A DNA stretch of 64,000 nucleotides from Endozoicomonas euniceicola (GTDB taxonomy: Bacteria; Pseudomonadota; Gammaproteobacteria; Pseudomonadales; Endozoicomonadaceae). This document shows, one piece after another, positions 43,873 to 52,954 of the stretch; the stretch's first letter is position 1, and every line of letters begins with the position of its first letter. Under the pieces are notes generated by a model, which worked only from the letters and a program-made list of their open reading frames with translations, did not search any database and had not been told where the DNA came from. Location of the stretch: the NCBI RefSeq assembly GCF_025562755.1, contig NZ_CP103300.1, positions 5,706,501 through 5,770,500 of the forward strand. The letters run 5' to 3'. The translations under genes and the position numbers were made by a program.

Positions 43873-45651
43873 TTATGGGGCAGCAAGACTGGCTCCGGCA
43901 CCTCCGGATGGTGGTTGTCGTTTGTTCAGCTGGTCAGCGGGCGAAGGGGGAGCTGAATAGCCTGTCTCGGTTTCTATTATGATGTTAAGCAAAACTATGA
44001 GAGCCCTCACCTCTGGAGACTCACGATCACCGTCGGCTAGTCGCTGAAGTGCTGTCGAAAAAGTCTCAAAATAACCCCTGAACAACCCCCTGAGCAGTAG
44101 TGTTTCTGCGGATAGCGGCTGGTTATCATTTGAAGCCCCCCTTCCAATAGAGATTGCCAGATTAGCGCAAGCTTTGCCTCGCTTAGAACGGATGAAACTG
44201 TCCGGCTCCAGTCTATTAACAGACTGAAGCTCTACCAGGACGGCATGAACGATACCAGGAATTTGTTTAGGAATGATTGTGTCGGTTTTTAAATATCTGG
44301 TCAGGTTGGATGATACTGTGTCCAGCTCTTCGCTGGTTATAACGGAGCCTGACTCTGATGTCGGCGAAGATGTACTGTCACAAGTCGCTCCGTACAGGTC
44401 AGTGCCGAATACTCCGTTGGTAACTAATTGATTCAGTGTTTGCGAGCTGGCACTGTTTTGAGCACTTGATGCCCCAATAGCTAAAAAAAATGGGAACGGT
44501 ATTCTACTTGCGGGTGTTTTATGTTTTTTGGATTGACGGTAGTTTCTGTAGAGGCTCCCGAGAGTCGATGGGAAATTATCAGGAAAAAGAAAACCATACA
44601 TGCTGAGCGGCAAGGCTGGTTGATGATTATTATTTGATAAAGGGCTGCTCGTATCATTTGGCAGAGTGCTTTCAGAGGGCGTGTCAGAGGTAGTAGTGTG
44701 AGGTGCAGGCCGTCGTCTGCCCATTGAAGCTATCAGTGTTTGCTGTGCCAACGGCAATACTGGGCTTCTACTCAAAATCTGTTCAATTGTTCTGTCTTCA
44801 GACTGTTGTGAGGGCGAGCTTTCCAGCAAAGCATTCAGCCCAACTGCCAGGGCAAAAGTGGTTGCAACATTTTGTTCCTGTAAAGATCCTACAATGCCTT
44901 CGTCACTATGAAGCATGCCAAAATGATGGTTGATGTTAACACTTCTGTTTTGTTGGCTCGCTTGCTCAGTGTTGCCAGCTCGGTCGCTGATGCCGTTTTG
45001 TATAAGTTCACCGAAAGAAGCGGTCAGGTTTGTCCTGTCAGCAGGCAAGTTGACAGCGTTGTTTTGGCGAAGCCAGAAACCGTAAAAAGCTATTGTAAAT
45101 ACTTCTTCCTGAGTTTCACTATTTTCTACAAGGTAGTTAAACATAGATTCTGCATAGGGCTGCTCTCCTGAATCATGAAATGAGTGAAGGCGGTTTATTG
45201 CTGTATCTCTGTTTTCCATAAATAAACGGTTAATTACAGACAGCATGGCCAGGGCTGAGTTTCTTCCTCCTGTGGCTGTTAGGGCTGTTCCTGTGTCTGC
45301 AGCCAATGTTGTTACTTCGTAGAAAAGGTCAATAACCCTTTGAGTTTCAAAAAATGTTGAGTAATGATTTAAATCGAATTCGTCGGGATTGAAGTTTTCA
45401 TCTATTTCAACCCTGTTATCATCAGGAATCGATCCATGTTGCAAGTTGATTCTGACTGCGCCGAACTGGATATAGTCAGGATTCCCTATACTGGCTCCGG
45501 AATCTATGAACTTATCAATGTAATGGGTTTCCACGCCTTTTGCCTGACCACCGTGGAGGAAAAACACCAGCATAAGAAGCAGGCCTGCCAGTGTTTTCAT
45601 TAGTTGACTTTTTTGTCCTATTGTTATTTCTGGCGCATTAGCCATTGTCAT
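43873..45651 (-). CDS. Secreted protein, tandem paralog 2
   Basis: A 592-residue exported protein, paralog of the next gene downstream on the same strand. GGAG lies 8 bp before the ATG. The signal region MKTLAGLLLMLVFFLHGGQ is nearly the same as in paralog 1. The middle differs and carries a Ser/Pro/Asn-rich insertion (about residues 300-345, TTSDTPSESTLPNDTSSP) not present in paralog 1. The final 76 residues are identical. Upstream leader sequence (CAGGAGGCTCACAATAA) is shared too, so the duplication included the 5' untranslated region. Function unknown. Confidence 0.7.
   Translation of the reverse strand: MTMANAPEITIGQKSQLMKTLAGLLLMLVFFLHGGQAKGVETHYIDKFIDSGASIGNPDYIQFGAVRINLQHGSIPDDNRVEIDENFNPDEFDLNHYSTFFETQRVIDLFYEVTTLAADTGTALTATGGRNSALAMLSVINRLFMENRDTAINRLHSFHDSGEQPYAESMFNYLVENSETQEEVFTIAFYGFWLRQNNAVNLPADRTNLTASFGELIQNGISDRAGNTEQASQQNRSVNINHHFGMLHSDEGIVGSLQEQNVATTFALAVGLNALLESSPSQQSEDRTIEQILSRSPVLPLAQQTLIASMGRRRPAPHTTTSDTPSESTLPNDTSSPLSNNNHQPALPLSMYGFLFPDNFPSTLGSLYRNYRQSKKHKTPASRIPFPFFLAIGASSAQNSASSQTLNQLVTNGVFGTDLYGATCDSTSSPTSESGSVITSEELDTVSSNLTRYLKTDTIIPKQIPGIVHAVLVELQSVNRLEPDSFIRSKRGKACANLAISIGRGASNDNQPLSAETLLLRGLFRGYFETFSTALQRLADGDRESPEVRALIVLLNIIIETETGYSAPPSPADQLNKRQPPSGGAGASLAAP
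43877..44111 (-). repeat. 235-bp nearly identical tract, paralog 2 copy
   Basis: Partner of the tract at the end of paralog 1. It begins one codon inside the stop and ends abruptly inside the CTGCGG codons, after which the two genes differ. Confidence 0.85.
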
Positions 45652-45678
45652 TCTGATATCTCCATTAGATTATTGTGA

Positions 45679-45707
45679 GCCTCCTGCAAGAACCCTGTTC
45701 AGGAGGC
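45679..45707. promoter_or_regulatory. Hairpin that pairs a perfect Shine-Dalgarno
   Basis: A perfect 8-bp stem GCCTCCTG / CAGGAGGC with a 13-nt loop. The right strand contains AGGAGG placed 4 bp before an ATG that opens a 14-codon frame on the plus strand. On the minus strand the same sequence is in the leader of paralog 2. Confidence 0.4.
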
Positions 45708-45710
45708 GTT

Positions 45711-45755
45711 ATGAAAAACGGTAAAGTTAAAGTAGAAGATTTTAGTTATTTGTAA
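45711..45755 (+). CDS. Possible 14-residue peptide
   Basis: ATG to TAA encoding MKNGKVKVEDFSYL behind an AGGAGG that can be masked by an upstream hairpin. This could be a leader peptide or small protein for the DUF4139 gene 130 bp downstream, or chance. There is no sequence support beyond the ribosome binding site. Confidence 0.25.
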   Translation: MKNGKVKVEDFSYL

Positions 45756-45883
45756 AAGAAACAACCTTTGGTTGATTTTGTGGGTCACTCAAGCCATTCT
45801 CATCAGACTGTTATTGCATCGTTGTACGATGTTGTGGCGCTTAAGATATGGCAGGTGTTTTGGCTGACAGGAAGGAGAATCAA

Positions 45884-47275
45884 ATGCTCATGAATCGTCT
45901 GGGCTTAGCCCTGATGTTAGTAGGAACAGTGGGTATACAGCCGCTGGCTGCCCGGGCGGATGCCGGGCGTGTGGATATCAGCAGTGCTGTTCAATCCAGT
46001 CTGACGCTGTATTCTGACAAGGCATTTGTTCGTCATTCTCTGTCTGCCCTGCCTTCTGAGCAGGGTCGCCTGCAGGTGTCGGGACTGCCCCGGGAATGGG
46101 ACCATGAAAGCCTTGAACTGAGGTATAAGGAAAATGCCGGATCAGTGACACCTGCTCAGTTACTCTGGCAACCGGAAGGTTTAAACCGGGATGTGATTTA
46201 TCGGGGCATGGTGGGTAAATCGGTAGAATTGCTGGGTGGCGGTTTGAATGTTCCGGTACAGGGTACGATGTTGTCTTACTATTCGGGCCTGGCACTGGTT
46301 CAGGGAACCAATGGACGACAGTATCTTGTGGACTGGAGCGATCCCCAGGGTATCCGGGTTGCTGGTCGTGATTCCATGGTTGCTGATAATCAGCTGGTTT
46401 CAGGTATTACTGCATCATTCACACCCGAACAGGTTAAACAGTTAAAGGCTGATAGTCTGCAGCTGTCTTATGTGACACCGTCTTTACGTTATAGCAACTA
46501 TTATCGTATGACCGTTAATGACTCCGGCAAATTGCGGCTGGAGCTGAGTGCCCTGCTGAATAATTACAGTGACACCAGTTTCACTCAGATGGATATACGA
46601 CTGGTTTCCGGTGATACCAGCAGACAGGCTGGCTATGCCCGCAGCAAGCAGGCGATGATGGACGCCGCTCCGGCCGTCATGGGTTCGGCGGGTGAAAGAG
46701 TGGGGGAGATGCTGGTTCAGAAACTGCCGGAAGGAACCCGGTTGCCTGCGCAATCGAGTCAGCAGATCAGCCTGTTGCGTAAGGATTCCCTGAAGGTAGA
46801 AAAGCTGTATACGCTGGATGTTTATGGACGTTCTTTTGGCGGTCACAATAAGGTAACAGAAAGACCTCGCCTGACTTATCGTTTCAAGGCGGAAACTGAT
46901 CTGCCTGCTGCACCGGTTAAACTGTTTGAGGAAACCCGTGATGGTGCGACGATCATAGCCGGTGAAAGCTGGCTGGCGCAGACGACATCCGGCGACTATG
47001 CGCATTTAACGATGGGCGAAGCCCTGGCTGTCAGGGTTGAGCGTAACCTGAAAAACTCTCAGCAGCAGGAGAAAAACCTGAAGAACCAGTGGCAGGCCGT
47101 GGTGCGTAATGATCAGGATGTTGCGGTTCAGCTGACGCTGATGGAGCGTGATTCGGGATTATTGAAAATCAGTGATGTAAAAGGCGCCACCCTGGAAGGA
47201 TTACGCACTCTTATCATTAAAGTGCCTGCCAAAAGCTCTCAGGAGATCAGTTATCAGGCCACTTACAGGCTTTAA
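45884..47275 (+). CDS. DUF4139-like secreted protein
   Basis: A 463-residue exported protein. The start with AGGAAGGAG 6 bp upstream gives MLMNRLGLALMLVGTVG and a signal peptide ending near ARAD; the open frame extends 12 codons further out without a ribosome binding site. The mature part is rich in beta strands and resembles DUF4139 proteins: LTLYSDKAFVRHSLSA near the start, YVTPSLRYSNYYRMTV in the middle and a C-terminal VRVERNLKNSQQQEKNLKNQ block that ends in beta-sandwich strands. Function of the family is unknown. A heptad-repeat array starts directly at the stop codon. Confidence 0.7.
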   Translation: MLMNRLGLALMLVGTVGIQPLAARADAGRVDISSAVQSSLTLYSDKAFVRHSLSALPSEQGRLQVSGLPREWDHESLELRYKENAGSVTPAQLLWQPEGLNRDVIYRGMVGKSVELLGGGLNVPVQGTMLSYYSGLALVQGTNGRQYLVDWSDPQGIRVAGRDSMVADNQLVSGITASFTPEQVKQLKADSLQLSYVTPSLRYSNYYRMTVNDSGKLRLELSALLNNYSDTSFTQMDIRLVSGDTSRQAGYARSKQAMMDAAPAVMGSAGERVGEMLVQKLPEGTRLPAQSSQQISLLRKDSLKVEKLYTLDVYGRSFGGHNKVTERPRLTYRFKAETDLPAAPVKLFEETRDGATIIAGESWLAQTTSGDYAHLTMGEALAVRVERNLKNSQQQEKNLKNQWQAVVRNDQDVAVQLTLMERDSGLLKISDVKGATLEGLRTLIIKVPAKSSQEISYQATYRL

Positions 47276-47383
47276 GCTGTTGGCTATTAGCTATTAGCTA
47301 TTAGCTATTAGCTATTAGCTATTAGCTGTTAGCCAACAGCCAACAGCCAACAGCCAACAGCCAACAGCCAACAGCCAACAGCC
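47276..47383. repeat. Heptad two-arm repeat, copy 4 (7+7 units)
   Basis: The most regular copy: seven left units (GGCTATT, five AGCTATT, AGCTGTT), directly followed by seven AGCCAAC units and a final AGCC. It starts right after the DUF4139 stop. In minus-strand RNA the arms can pair throughout using G-U wobbles; in plus-strand RNA the same positions are A-C mismatches. Confidence 0.95.
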
Positions 47384-47414
47384 GTATATATAGTCCCTAA
47401 GTAACAGGTTACCA

Positions 47415-48113
47415 ATGCCAAAATATAAGTCTATTGTCGTTTTAACGGGTGCTGGTATTTCGGCAGAATCCGGCATTCGTACTTTCCGGGCCAGTGATGG
47501 TCTGTGGGAAAATCATCCAATTGAGGATGTTGCTACGCCAGAGGGTTACTACCGCAATCCGGCGCTGGTACAGACTTTTTATAACCAGCGCCGTCAGCAG
47601 CTGAGTGAAGTTGAAGCTAACCAGGCTCATCGGGCTCTGGCTGATTTTGAACAATCGTTTGCGGGTGAATTTCTTCTGGTGACTCAGAATGTGGATGATC
47701 TCCATGAACGGGCAGGCAGTCGTAACCTGATTCATCTGCACGGTGAGTTGTATAAAGTGCGTTGTCAGGATACCGAACAGGCGTTTGAGTGGAAACAGGA
47801 CGTAACGCTGGAGACAAAATGCCCCTGCTGTAACAAACCCGGTAACCTGCGCCCTCATATTGTCTGGTTTGGAGAAATGCCTCTGGAGATGGAACGTATT
47901 TACGATGCGCTCTCCCGGTGTGATTTGTTTATCTCAATTGGTACTTCCGGCAACGTCTATCCGGCAGCGGGTTTCTGTCAGGAGGCGCTGTGGGCTGGCG
48001 CTCATACGGTAGAACTGAACCTTGAGCCCAGCGAAACCCGTGATGCGTTTCTGGAGGCCGTACATGGGCCCGCTACTCAGGTTGTACCCCATTACCTGTC
48101 CAGTCTCTTATGA
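47415..48113 (+). CDS. cobB: NAD-dependent protein deacylase (sirtuin CobB)
   Basis: A 232-residue sirtuin that removes acyl groups from lysine using NAD. Motifs: GAGISAESGIRTFR (12-25), TQNVDDLHERAG (90-101), the catalytic His109 in HLHGEL and the zinc-site Cys at 117, 136, 138 and 139 (one or two spares). Tyr56 and Arg59 in FYNQRR match the YxxR pair of class III sirtuins, so it should also remove succinyl groups, as E. coli CobB does. It has a short N-terminus like the short CobB form. Spaced 31 bp after a heptad-repeat array. Confidence 0.93.
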   Translation: MPKYKSIVVLTGAGISAESGIRTFRASDGLWENHPIEDVATPEGYYRNPALVQTFYNQRRQQLSEVEANQAHRALADFEQSFAGEFLLVTQNVDDLHERAGSRNLIHLHGELYKVRCQDTEQAFEWKQDVTLETKCPCCNKPGNLRPHIVWFGEMPLEMERIYDALSRCDLFISIGTSGNVYPAAGFCQEALWAGAHTVELNLEPSETRDAFLEAVHGPATQVVPHYLSSLL

Positions 48114-48217
48114 AGAACGAGTGGAAAAACAGGCTGTCTGAGTTCAGTTTTAAAGCGTAAATCGGTCTGTTGTCCTATCCTGATTGCCTTTATTTCAGGA
48201 ACTAAGGAAGGAATGGT

Positions 48218-49552
48218 TTGCGATCGTTGATTACCCGGCTCAGGTCTGAGATTGAAGTCTACGGTACCCAGCCCGTACCAGCCAATCTGCGGCAAGCCGG
48301 TAGTTATGACCTGTTTGTGATAATGGCCAATTTTCTGGTCAATCCCGCTTCTATCTATTCTGCGGCTCTGGGCGTGGCCGGAGGTTTATCGTTTATCACC
48401 GTCGTTGCTACCCAGGCTGTAGCCCTGGTTGTGGCCATGGTCGTCCTGCTGGTCATGGCGCGAATGGGGGTGGATTACGGTTTGACCGGGCAAATGGCCT
48501 GTCGCACGGCCCTGGGTGTCAGGGGGGGGCGCTGGCTGACGTCGCCATTAAGGGCGGTATGTTCGGTTTACTGGTTTGCCTTTCAGACTCTGGTCAGCAG
48601 TCTGGCGCTGACGGCTATTTTGTCAGAGTATTTTGGTATTGTTTTGCCACTGACAACAGTGGCTTTGCTGTTTGCCGTTTTGCAGGTGACGGTGGCGCTG
48701 GTGGGCTATCGCTGGTTGCAGGGGGTATTTGGCAGGGCTTTACCGTTGAAGATTCTGTGTCTGATAACCATTATCGTCTTGCTCTGGAAGCAACCTGCCG
48801 CCAGTAACAACTGGTTTTGTTTACCGGCTGACAATGACTGGCTACTGGTGATGCTCTGGTTTAATGCGGTGGTCGGCAGTATGCTGACGAATGTCACAGA
48901 TTCTGCCGATCTGGTTCGCTATGTTAAGAACCGGCGGTGTTTGTGGCTGGGTGCGATGTCCGGGGCGTTATGCGGAGTCATTTTAGGCGCAGGGCTAGGT
49001 GCCTGGCTGATGATGGTGGTCGGTGGCAGCGCTGACGATCTTTATCACAATGTTTTGCGTGTCGAGTCCAGTCTGTTGATGGTGGTAGCTATTGTTGTCC
49101 TGATCGTGATGGATAACTGGACGATTAATATCATCAATCTCTATACCGGTGGTTTATCCCTGAGCCACACTTTGGAACCCATAAGTCGCTTCACCTGTAC
49201 CCTGCTGGTCAGCCTTCCTGCCATCTGGCTGTCTGGCATGTCTGAGATGATACACAGTTATTTGCAGACGATGGAGAAAGCGGGGGTTGTGTTTGCTGCC
49301 ATAGCCGGAGTGCTGCTGGTGGACTATTTCTCTCGGCGCTGGCAGCTAAATGTTGAAGCTCTGTATCGGGTTGACGGGGAATACGGGTATCAATACGGTT
49401 TCCGGATCAGCTCACTGATCATTATTGTCCTGGCTTCACTGGCAGGGTTTTCAGTACCGGATAGCTGGCCGCTACCCATCATTGTGCTTATGTTATCGGC
49501 AGGCTGTTACCGTTTAATGCTGTGCTGTGGAACTCAAAACAGGCAGCCATAA
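48218..49552 (+). CDS. NCS1-family nucleobase/cation permease
   Basis: A 444-residue inner-membrane transporter of the NCS1 (CodB/purine-cytosine) family with about 12 helices. The N-terminal segment NFLVNPASIYSAALG is the NCS1 helix 1 break, and the RTALGVRGGRW stretch follows. The start is TTG with AAGGAAGGA 5 bp upstream; an ATG nearby is out of frame. The substrate (cytosine, purine or other) cannot be told from sequence. It is divergent from no gene and lies between cobB and cysK without a clear operon link. Confidence 0.82.
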   Translation: MRSLITRLRSEIEVYGTQPVPANLRQAGSYDLFVIMANFLVNPASIYSAALGVAGGLSFITVVATQAVALVVAMVVLLVMARMGVDYGLTGQMACRTALGVRGGRWLTSPLRAVCSVYWFAFQTLVSSLALTAILSEYFGIVLPLTTVALLFAVLQVTVALVGYRWLQGVFGRALPLKILCLITIIVLLWKQPAASNNWFCLPADNDWLLVMLWFNAVVGSMLTNVTDSADLVRYVKNRRCLWLGAMSGALCGVILGAGLGAWLMMVVGGSADDLYHNVLRVESSLLMVVAIVVLIVMDNWTINIINLYTGGLSLSHTLEPISRFTCTLLVSLPAIWLSGMSEMIHSYLQTMEKAGVVFAAIAGVLLVDYFSRRWQLNVEALYRVDGEYGYQYGFRISSLIIIVLASLAGFSVPDSWPLPIIVLMLSAGCYRLMLCCGTQNRQP

Positions 49553-49587
49553 AAAATTTTTTGTCATTTAAAATAGTTATTAATAAA

Positions 49588-49616
49588 TAACAATATATTT
49601 CTTCAATTTATATACT
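49588..49616 (+). promoter_or_regulatory. Possible cysK promoter
   Basis: A good -10 TATACT (49611-49616), with a poor -35 (TAACAA at 49588) 17 bp upstream, in an AT-rich block. A weak -35 fits an activator-dependent promoter such as those controlled by CysB, whose gene begins at the right end of this window. Confidence 0.35.
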
Positions 49617-49675
49617 GCTGCGATATGATGACCTGGCTTTATAAAAGTCATTATCAACGACTATGGGCTAATAAA

Positions 49676-50647
49676 ATGGCAAAGGTCTTCGCAGATAACT
49701 CCCTGTCTATTGGCAATACTCCGCTGGTTCGATTGAATCGTATTGCGGGTGATCATGAAATCTATGTAAAAATTGAATCACGCAACCCCGCTAACAGCGT
49801 CAAGTGTCGTATTGGTGCCAGCATGATATGGGAGGCGGAATCCTCCGGCAAATTGCGTGAAGGCATGGAGCTGGTTGAACCTACCAGTGGCAATACCGGT
49901 ATTGCCCTGGCCTTTGTCGCGTCTGCCAAAGGCATTCCTTTAACCCTGACCATGCCATCGTCCATGAGCCTGGAACGCCGGAAAGTGATCAAGGCGCTGG
50001 GTGCCAGCATTGTTCTCACTGAACCGGCTAAAGGGATGGCAGGTGCCGTGGCAAAGGCTAAAGAGATTGCAGGTTCTGACCCTGAAAAATACCTGCTTCT
50101 GCAACAGTTTGAAAACCCCGCCAACCCAAAGATTCATGAAGAAACCACGGGCCCGGAAATCTGGCAGGATACCGATGGTGAGATCGATATTTTTGTCGCA
50201 GGTGTGGGAACGGGCGGTACGATTACCGGGGTATCCCGTTACATCAAAGAAATTCAGGGCAAGAAGATTACTTCGGTGGCTGTCGAGCCAACGGCATCGC
50301 CTGTTATCACCCAGACGCTGACCGGTCAGGAAGTGAAACCCGCCCCCCATAAGATTCAGGGTATTGGCGCTGGTTTTGTTCCCGGTAATCTGGATCTGTC
50401 GCTGGTGGACCAGGTTGAGCAGGTCAGTAATGAAGAGGCTATGGCCATGGCGCTCAGGCTAATGCGTGAAGAAGGTATTCTAGCGGGTATTTCCTGTGGC
50501 GCTGCGCTGGCGGCTGCCTTGAAAGTGGCTCAAGAACCGGTTCATAAAGGTAAGAAGGTGGTGGTGCTGCTGCCGGACTCCGGAGAGCGTTATCTGTCAA
50601 CGGCGCTGTTTGAAGGAGAGTTTGATGAGCAGGAGCTGGTTCAGTAA
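49676..50647 (+). CDS. cysK: Cysteine synthase A (O-acetylserine sulfhydrylase)
   Basis: A 323-residue PLP enzyme that makes cysteine from O-acetylserine and sulfide. The start MAKVFADNSLSIGNTPLVRL matches E. coli CysK; an earlier in-frame ATG would add 17 residues with no family counterpart. PLP Lys lies in NSVKCRIGASM, the substrate loop is PTSGNTGIAL, the glycine-rich phosphate site is GVGTGGTITGV, and the end YLSTALF is typical. Length matches CysK (323) rather than CysM. It is convergent with the ammonium-transporter fusion. The CysB gene near the right edge suggests sulfur control. Confidence 0.95.
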   Translation: MAKVFADNSLSIGNTPLVRLNRIAGDHEIYVKIESRNPANSVKCRIGASMIWEAESSGKLREGMELVEPTSGNTGIALAFVASAKGIPLTLTMPSSMSLERRKVIKALGASIVLTEPAKGMAGAVAKAKEIAGSDPEKYLLLQQFENPANPKIHEETTGPEIWQDTDGEIDIFVAGVGTGGTITGVSRYIKEIQGKKITSVAVEPTASPVITQTLTGQEVKPAPHKIQGIGAGFVPGNLDLSLVDQVEQVSNEEAMAMALRLMREEGILAGISCGAALAAALKVAQEPVHKGKKVVVLLPDSGERYLSTALFEGEFDEQELVQ

Positions 50648-50680
50648 CCGTGGTTTGATGATCGGTTTTTTTCTCTGATA

Positions 50681-52858
50681 TCAACGAAACTCTTTGTTTT
50701 CCCACTTTACCGGAATCTGTAACGTAAAGTGGGAGCCTTCCCCTGGCTGACTTTTCACTGAAATAGTGCCACCCATCAGTTCAGCCAGCTGTCTGCAAAT
50801 GGTGAGGCTGAGCCCGCTGTTGTTAGCTTCCCGGTCTGCATACTTTTCTTCCAGGCCAAAAGCGTCAAAAGCCTTTTCAAGGCTGTCTTCAGAAATACCG
50901 GCCCCCGTGTCTTTTACTTCCAACAAAAGACGGCCTGTTGTATGTTCCATTTGCGCTGAGAGTGTAATCGTTCCTTTGTCGGTATAACGAAAGGCGTTAC
51001 CCAGCAGGTTAATAATGATCTGGCGTAGCCTCTGGCTGTCTGCGGTCAATGCTTTCGGGGTTCCCATTTCGATTTGAACGAGAAATTCCAGATTTTTGTT
51101 GAAGGCTTCAGTCAGAAAGACTTTTTTACACTGATCCATCAGTTCCGACAGTTGAAACGTTGAGTGCTGTAGCGAAAGGTTGCCCGCTTCCAGCCTGGAG
51201 TAGTCAATAACGTCATGAACAATGTCCATCAGAGCATTGCCTGACTGAGTGATAATCTCAAGCCACTGTTTCTGTTCTGCGGGCAGAGGTTCCATATTCA
51301 ACATTTCTGAGGTGACAATGATGCCATTCAGGGGGGTACGTATTTCCCGGCTTACTTTAGAAATTAACAGTGTTTTTTGCCGGTTAGCTGAGTCAGCTTC
51401 TGCCTTTTTCAGCATGAGTTTGCTGTGGGTCGTTTGCAGAGTGTCAAGACTGGACTGCAGCTCATTCTGGCTTCTCAGGAAGGAAGTCAGAATACGGTTA
51501 TACTGCTGTGTAATGCCTGCAAGTTCTGAAAAGGGGTGGTGCTCAAGCGGATGAAAATCGCCACTTTCAGACTGCTGCTCAAGATTGTGGACAATATCAG
51601 ACAGTTCAGTGATGGCATCGTGTTCACTGATATTCAGCCCGACTCTTTCACTTTCAGCGCTGACCCTCAGTGGAAACCAGCGGTTTAACAATTTGAGTAG
51701 TATAAAACTGACGCCAAACGACCAGGCAACAATACAAGCCGTTCCTAATAATTGAATACCAAACTGTGCTATCAAATCATGCCCTGTATTCAGTATCTCT
51801 GGATCACCCAGCAGGGCAACGGCAAGACTTCCCCAGATGCCAGCGGCAAGATGCACTGGAATAGCACTAATGACATCGTCAATCTTGCGATGCTCAAGAT
51901 AAACCGTAGCCCCACAGCAAATCAGACCAGAAACAACGCCAATAAGGATTGCTTCAGCGGGTTGTACAGCATGCACTCCGGCTGTGATGCCCACCAGACC
52001 GGCCAGAACACCGTTAGCCACTATGGGGATGTCGGCTTTATGGTAAAAAACCAGGCTCCAGACCAGGCTGGCCAGACCTCCGGCACAGGCTGAAATAAAT
52101 GTATTGAACATGATCAGGCCTAGCAGGACATCCACTTTCAGCATGCTGCCCATGTTGAAACCAAACCAGCCTACCCAGAGCAGCATGACGCCTAGCAGGC
52201 TCAGGGTCTGGTTTTGTCCTCTGAATACTTTATAACTCTGGTCGTGAAAGCCATTTCTGGGACCAATAATCAGCACTGATGCAAGTGCTACGGCACCACC
52301 GAGGGCATGAACCTGGGTAGAACCAGCAAAATCAATAAACCCCAATTTTGCCAGCCACCCCTCCGGGGTTCCAAAAACGCCACCCCAGACCCACTGGCCG
52401 GAAATCGGATAAATGACAGAGACAATCACCAGGCTGATAATTATGTAGCCAGTCAGGCTACAGCGTTCTGCTACGGCACCGGAAACAATGGTAGCGGTGG
52501 TGACGGCAAAGAGCGCCTGGAATAGCAGGAACAGGTAAGGATAATGAGGGGCATTCGGGTGGGCATTAAGGCTGAAATCCGAAAACCAGCCGTACTGAAT
52601 GGTGAAGCCAAAGGCGAAATAAAGCACAGTCACCAGAATCAGGTCAATCAGGTTTTTGGCTGCCACGTTGACCGTATTCTTACTGCGAACGGCACCTGCT
52701 TCAAGGCATAAAAAACCTGCCTGCATAAGTAGTACCAGCAGGGTGCAGAGTATCATGAACAGGGTATTTTGGGTTCCGTAGGGCATGTACTGTGTTTCCG
52801 GTAATGAGTCAGGTAAAACAGTACGACGATTTATCTGCTTCTTTTTTGAATTTAGCAT
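50681..52858 (-). CDS. Amt ammonium transporter fused to degenerate histidine kinase
   Basis: A 725-residue fusion. Residues about 25-400 are an Amt/Mep ammonium channel with about 11 helices and both twin histidines (H184 in STQVHALGG, H336 in IPVHLAAG). A coiled-coil linker (about 415-495) leads to a HisKA-type dimerisation helix and a HATPase domain (N-box Asn621 in LLGNAFRY, G1 DTGAGIS at 650-656, G2-like SGLSLTICRQ). The H-box reads VSREIRTPLNG: the phospho-acceptor His is replaced by Arg504 (codon CGG). G2 also departs from GxGLGL. So ATP binding may survive, but autophosphorylation at the usual site should not. No response regulator is adjacent. Confidence 0.9.
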   Translation of the reverse strand: MLNSKKKQINRRTVLPDSLPETQYMPYGTQNTLFMILCTLLVLLMQAGFLCLEAGAVRSKNTVNVAAKNLIDLILVTVLYFAFGFTIQYGWFSDFSLNAHPNAPHYPYLFLLFQALFAVTTATIVSGAVAERCSLTGYIIISLVIVSVIYPISGQWVWGGVFGTPEGWLAKLGFIDFAGSTQVHALGGAVALASVLIIGPRNGFHDQSYKVFRGQNQTLSLLGVMLLWVGWFGFNMGSMLKVDVLLGLIMFNTFISACAGGLASLVWSLVFYHKADIPIVANGVLAGLVGITAGVHAVQPAEAILIGVVSGLICCGATVYLEHRKIDDVISAIPVHLAAGIWGSLAVALLGDPEILNTGHDLIAQFGIQLLGTACIVAWSFGVSFILLKLLNRWFPLRVSAESERVGLNISEHDAITELSDIVHNLEQQSESGDFHPLEHHPFSELAGITQQYNRILTSFLRSQNELQSSLDTLQTTHSKLMLKKAEADSANRQKTLLISKVSREIRTPLNGIIVTSEMLNMEPLPAEQKQWLEIITQSGNALMDIVHDVIDYSRLEAGNLSLQHSTFQLSELMDQCKKVFLTEAFNKNLEFLVQIEMGTPKALTADSQRLRQIIINLLGNAFRYTDKGTITLSAQMEHTTGRLLLEVKDTGAGISEDSLEKAFDAFGLEEKYADREANNSGLSLTICRQLAELMGGTISVKSQPGEGSHFTLQIPVKWENKEFR

Positions 52859-52954
52859 TTGGCGTAAGAAGGTTTCGGGCTAATGAAATTTTAATTAAAC
52901 TGCCATGGCTGAGGAAATTTCACGTATAAGGTAAAAGTCACAAGGAGTCGAGTT

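Noticed and set aside
47276..47383. CRISPR array
   Set aside because: The units are 7 bp without spacers and form two opposed arms; there are no cas genes in the window.
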